Below, piece by piece: positions 17,706-20,681 of a stretch of DNA of 20,681 nt. Below the pieces are notes generated by a model that ran no database searches, was not told the DNA's origin, and worked only from the letters and a program-made list of their open reading frames with translations. This stretch comes from Brachionus koreanus (lineage: Eukaryota > Rotifera > Eurotatoria > Ploima > Brachionidae). The translations under genes and the position numbers were made by a program. The number at the start of each line of letters is the position of its first letter. The stretch's first letter is position 1. The stretch spans positions 580,006 to 600,686 of the forward strand of contig PJRA01000005.1 of assembly GCA_016987375.1 (NCBI GenBank), written 5' to 3'.

Positions 17706-18251
17706 ATTAAAAGATTGTAGACATTATTTAAAAATAATAACTGTACTTTTTTTAAGTTTATATAGAATTAAATTTAACAATGCAGTTTAAACCTAAAAAC
17801 AGTAAGAAAAAAAATACTTGTAAAGTATAAAATAATGTCCAAGTAGTATAAAAATTTAACTCAATTTTCAAAGCAGATTTTACCATTTTGTAATAAAATT
17901 TTTTCTCACAAACTATTAATGAAATAAATAATGCCATTGGCCTTAATCTTTTAACTTATGCATCTTTAATTACATTTTGACTTAAAGCCTTTCACTAAAT
18001 AAAACTGTTAAATATCTCATTTGAATTTGAATGTTTTTATAGTGTGCTAGTAATCGAAAGTATCATAGCGCCAATTTTATTCATTTCTATTTTTATTTAG
18101 ATCGATAAAATAAAAATAAAAAGTCTTATTTTTTTTAATACTGTATTTTCATGTTTATAGAATAAATGTTTAATCAGATGCATGTTTACTTAAATCCTTG
18201 AGGAAATGAAAAAAAATACGTGGCTTTAAACAAGATAGAACATAGATAGAT

Positions 18252-18470
18252 ATGGCGTTGGAGAAGCTCGAAGAGGACAAAAAATCGATTAAGAAAAATA
18301 TCATTAAATTATTTATTGCTGAACAGATTAAATCGCATCCATAAATTAATTAGATTTTTTTTATTGTTTTTGCGAACAGATAGTCTTATGAGATTTGTTG
18401 GGAAAAAGTGACGCATTATGCTCTGTAGAATTGATTATTTTAATGCAGTAATTAGGCCTGATATTTAACT
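18252..18470 (+). pseudogene. Unidentified coding-like patch
   Basis: An ATG at 18252 opens a 30-codon frame, MALEKLEEDKKSIKKNIIKL..., ending at TAA 18342-18344. Its first 40 bases are GC-richer than the surroundings. Further on, other frames give RTDSLMRFVGKK and LCRIDYFNAVIRPDI. The mixture of frames suggests a frameshifted transposon relic, not a small gene. I cannot assign a family. Confidence 0.25.
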
Positions 18471-19736
18471 AAAACTAATTTTCTAAATGTGCTTTTGATT
18501 TTTGCTAGTAAACAATTTTCCATTAAGGCCATTAACTTATTCGACTAATTTAAACTAAGCCTTTTTTTCTATTCAGATTAAAGCCTTATTCTACTTACAT
18601 AATTCATTTATTTTCCCGACTAATTTTTTCCTAGTAAAAAATACCAAACAATACTTGAAAATTTAATGTTAAAAATGATTGAACAATTTAAACAGACTTA
18701 AGTCATTATTAGTAAAGCTCGATTATTTAGACTAATTGAATAATATTGCCATGTCGTATTTTCATCTCACAAATTTGAGAATTCATCGGATTAAAAATAA
18801 AAAATAATATCTCAGATAATTCTTATTTGATAACAAAAATAATCTTATGTATAATTGATGTTTAAAATTTCCTATAAAATTATTGATTAAAAGAAAAAAA
18901 AATTCAAAAGGAGATAATAAATTTTAAAATTTAAAAAAAAATTTATTCAAACATTTAAGAAAGAAAAAATAATTTTTCATATTAATGTGTATTTTCTGAA
19001 AGATCTCACTTCAAATTCTGCTAATAATGTGTCCAAAAATTTTTTTTGAATTTTCTGATATTTGACCAAATCTAAAAAAAACTCATGAGAACACAAAACG
19101 GTTAAATAAATAACCTCTTAAGTTCAGTATAATGTATCTGTTAAAGCTTTAAATGATTCAAATTTCTTAAATTTAAGAATATTTTTTTAAAATTTTGGGT
19201 CTCAAAAGCATCTAAATTTCATCTTTTATTAGACCTTTAACAGATTGACCGTAACTAACTGGAATAAATTTTTTTAAGCCAAAATTAACAAAGGGTTTAG
19301 CTGTGAAAAAACAACAATATTAATCAAAGCTAAATATTATCTCCCTGTGGTGTCTGAAGACAAATGAATAAATTCATTGAAATTAAAATAAGAATTTAAG
19401 TCCAAGCCATGCATATACTAGATAAAGCCATTATAAGAATACAACTAATTTTTTCAAAAAATTTTTTTAATTAAGAATTTGAAACATATGTATATTTTTA
19501 TTGATAAGTTTAGCGTTTTTAAAAAGCTTGGGTATTTTTGATTTTAGCCATTTTGTAATTCTTAAAGTCTTATTATATGCAAAATTAAACAGCTTCAAAA
19601 TGGGCAAAATGATATTTTAAAGCGTTTAAATTTTAATTAATGAACATTTTACAAAATAATTAAAATGAAAAAAATTTTCAAAAAATTTAGCAATTTTAGA
19701 TGGAATATGGTCAAGTAAAAAGGGACGAAGGTTGTA

Positions 19737-19808
19737 AAAGCAGGGTTTTAACTAAACCCGCTGCTTTAGATTAAATTTAATCCCGACAGCATTACTACTA
19801 CTACTACT
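19737..19808 (+). mobile_element. Hairpin plus (ACT)n tail, possible retroposon 3' end
   Basis: aaagcagggttt (19737-19748), loop taact, aaaccc-gc-tgcttt (19754-19767) forms a 12-bp stem with a 2-nt bulge. A tail of five or more ACT units follows (from about 19795). A GC-rich hairpin followed by a short tandem-repeat tail is how many LINE and SINE 3' ends look. No coding sequence precedes it, so the identification is tentative. Confidence 0.4.
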
Positions 19809-20126
19809 ATTAATCAAATTATGCATTTAGAAATATTTGAGCAAATTAAAAATTGATCAAAATTTGCCTCTTCTATTGAATTATTATTTTCGACAATTCC
19901 TTGATTTCTTTTAAAAAAATTTATAATTTTCTTTTTTTATTAATTTAATTCATTCATTGTGATTTTTGATTCGAGAACTATTAAAAAAAAATATTTTTTC
20001 TTACTTCCTGTCAATGAAATTTTGAATAGGAAAAAATCTTAACAAAAAAAAAACTCTTTTATTATCAATTCAATTAAGAATTGTAAACAATTAAAGCTAA
20101 TTTATAATTTTTTATTGAAAATTTAA

Positions 20127-20681
<555 letters not shown>

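Noticed and set aside
19790..19812. (ACT)n run considered as a CRISPR-like or coding repeat
   Set aside because: It is a simple trinucleotide microsatellite without spacers or an open frame.

Overview
This is eukaryotic, animal-type nuclear DNA, strongly AT-rich. It has GT-AG introns of two kinds: very short ones (51-68 nt) and long ones packed with decayed transposons. Together with the look of the LINE relics, this suggests a small invertebrate, and a monogonont rotifer such as Brachionus is my best guess. That guess comes from recognition, not from a search.

The backbone is one large + strand gene for a receptor tyrosine kinase of the VEGFR/PDGFR type. Eight exons can be joined with agreeing splice phases: 2677-2816, 2868-3164, 3233-3422, 5714-6010, 7349-8631, 8698-8842, 8899-9153 and 20128-20633. 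They give about 1037 codons covering Ig-like domains comparable to VEGFR Ig2 to Ig7, one membrane span, a juxtamembrane segment and the kinase as far as the activation loop. The signal peptide and any Ig1 lie upstream of the window, and the rest of the kinase and the tail lie downstream. Two features stand out: a polybasic furin-like site between the two cysteines of the Ig5-like domain, which recalls the processing of vertebrate VEGFR-3, and an insert of roughly 50 residues between kinase strands beta2 and beta3.

The 10,974-nt intron 9154-20127 holds a second gene on the opposite strand (12796-14160, minus): an intronless, divergent rhodopsin-like G-protein-coupled receptor of 454 residues. 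It is intact, with a usable ATG, a TATA-like stretch upstream and a polyadenylation signal downstream.

The rest is transposon debris. LINE fragments lie at 3709-3818, 3879-4550, 5375-5640, 6075-6280, 9340-9525, 9741-10505 and 14990-16145. Short LINE-type 3' tails lie at 16356-16398 and 17636-17705, with a third candidate at 19737-19808. The left end of a Tc1-like element with IR/DR-type termini (4554-5130) abuts one LINE, and a transposase relic with a SWIM zinc finger lies at 11985-12500. There is also a perfect 66-bp direct repeat at 17136-17402 and a possible TTAA-flanked MITE at 7085-7256.

Both genes encode cell-surface receptors, but nothing in the sequence shows that they work together. 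Their relation is positional: the GPCR lies antisense inside a kinase-gene intron. I saw no tRNA, rRNA or CRISPR array, and no bacterial or viral genes.
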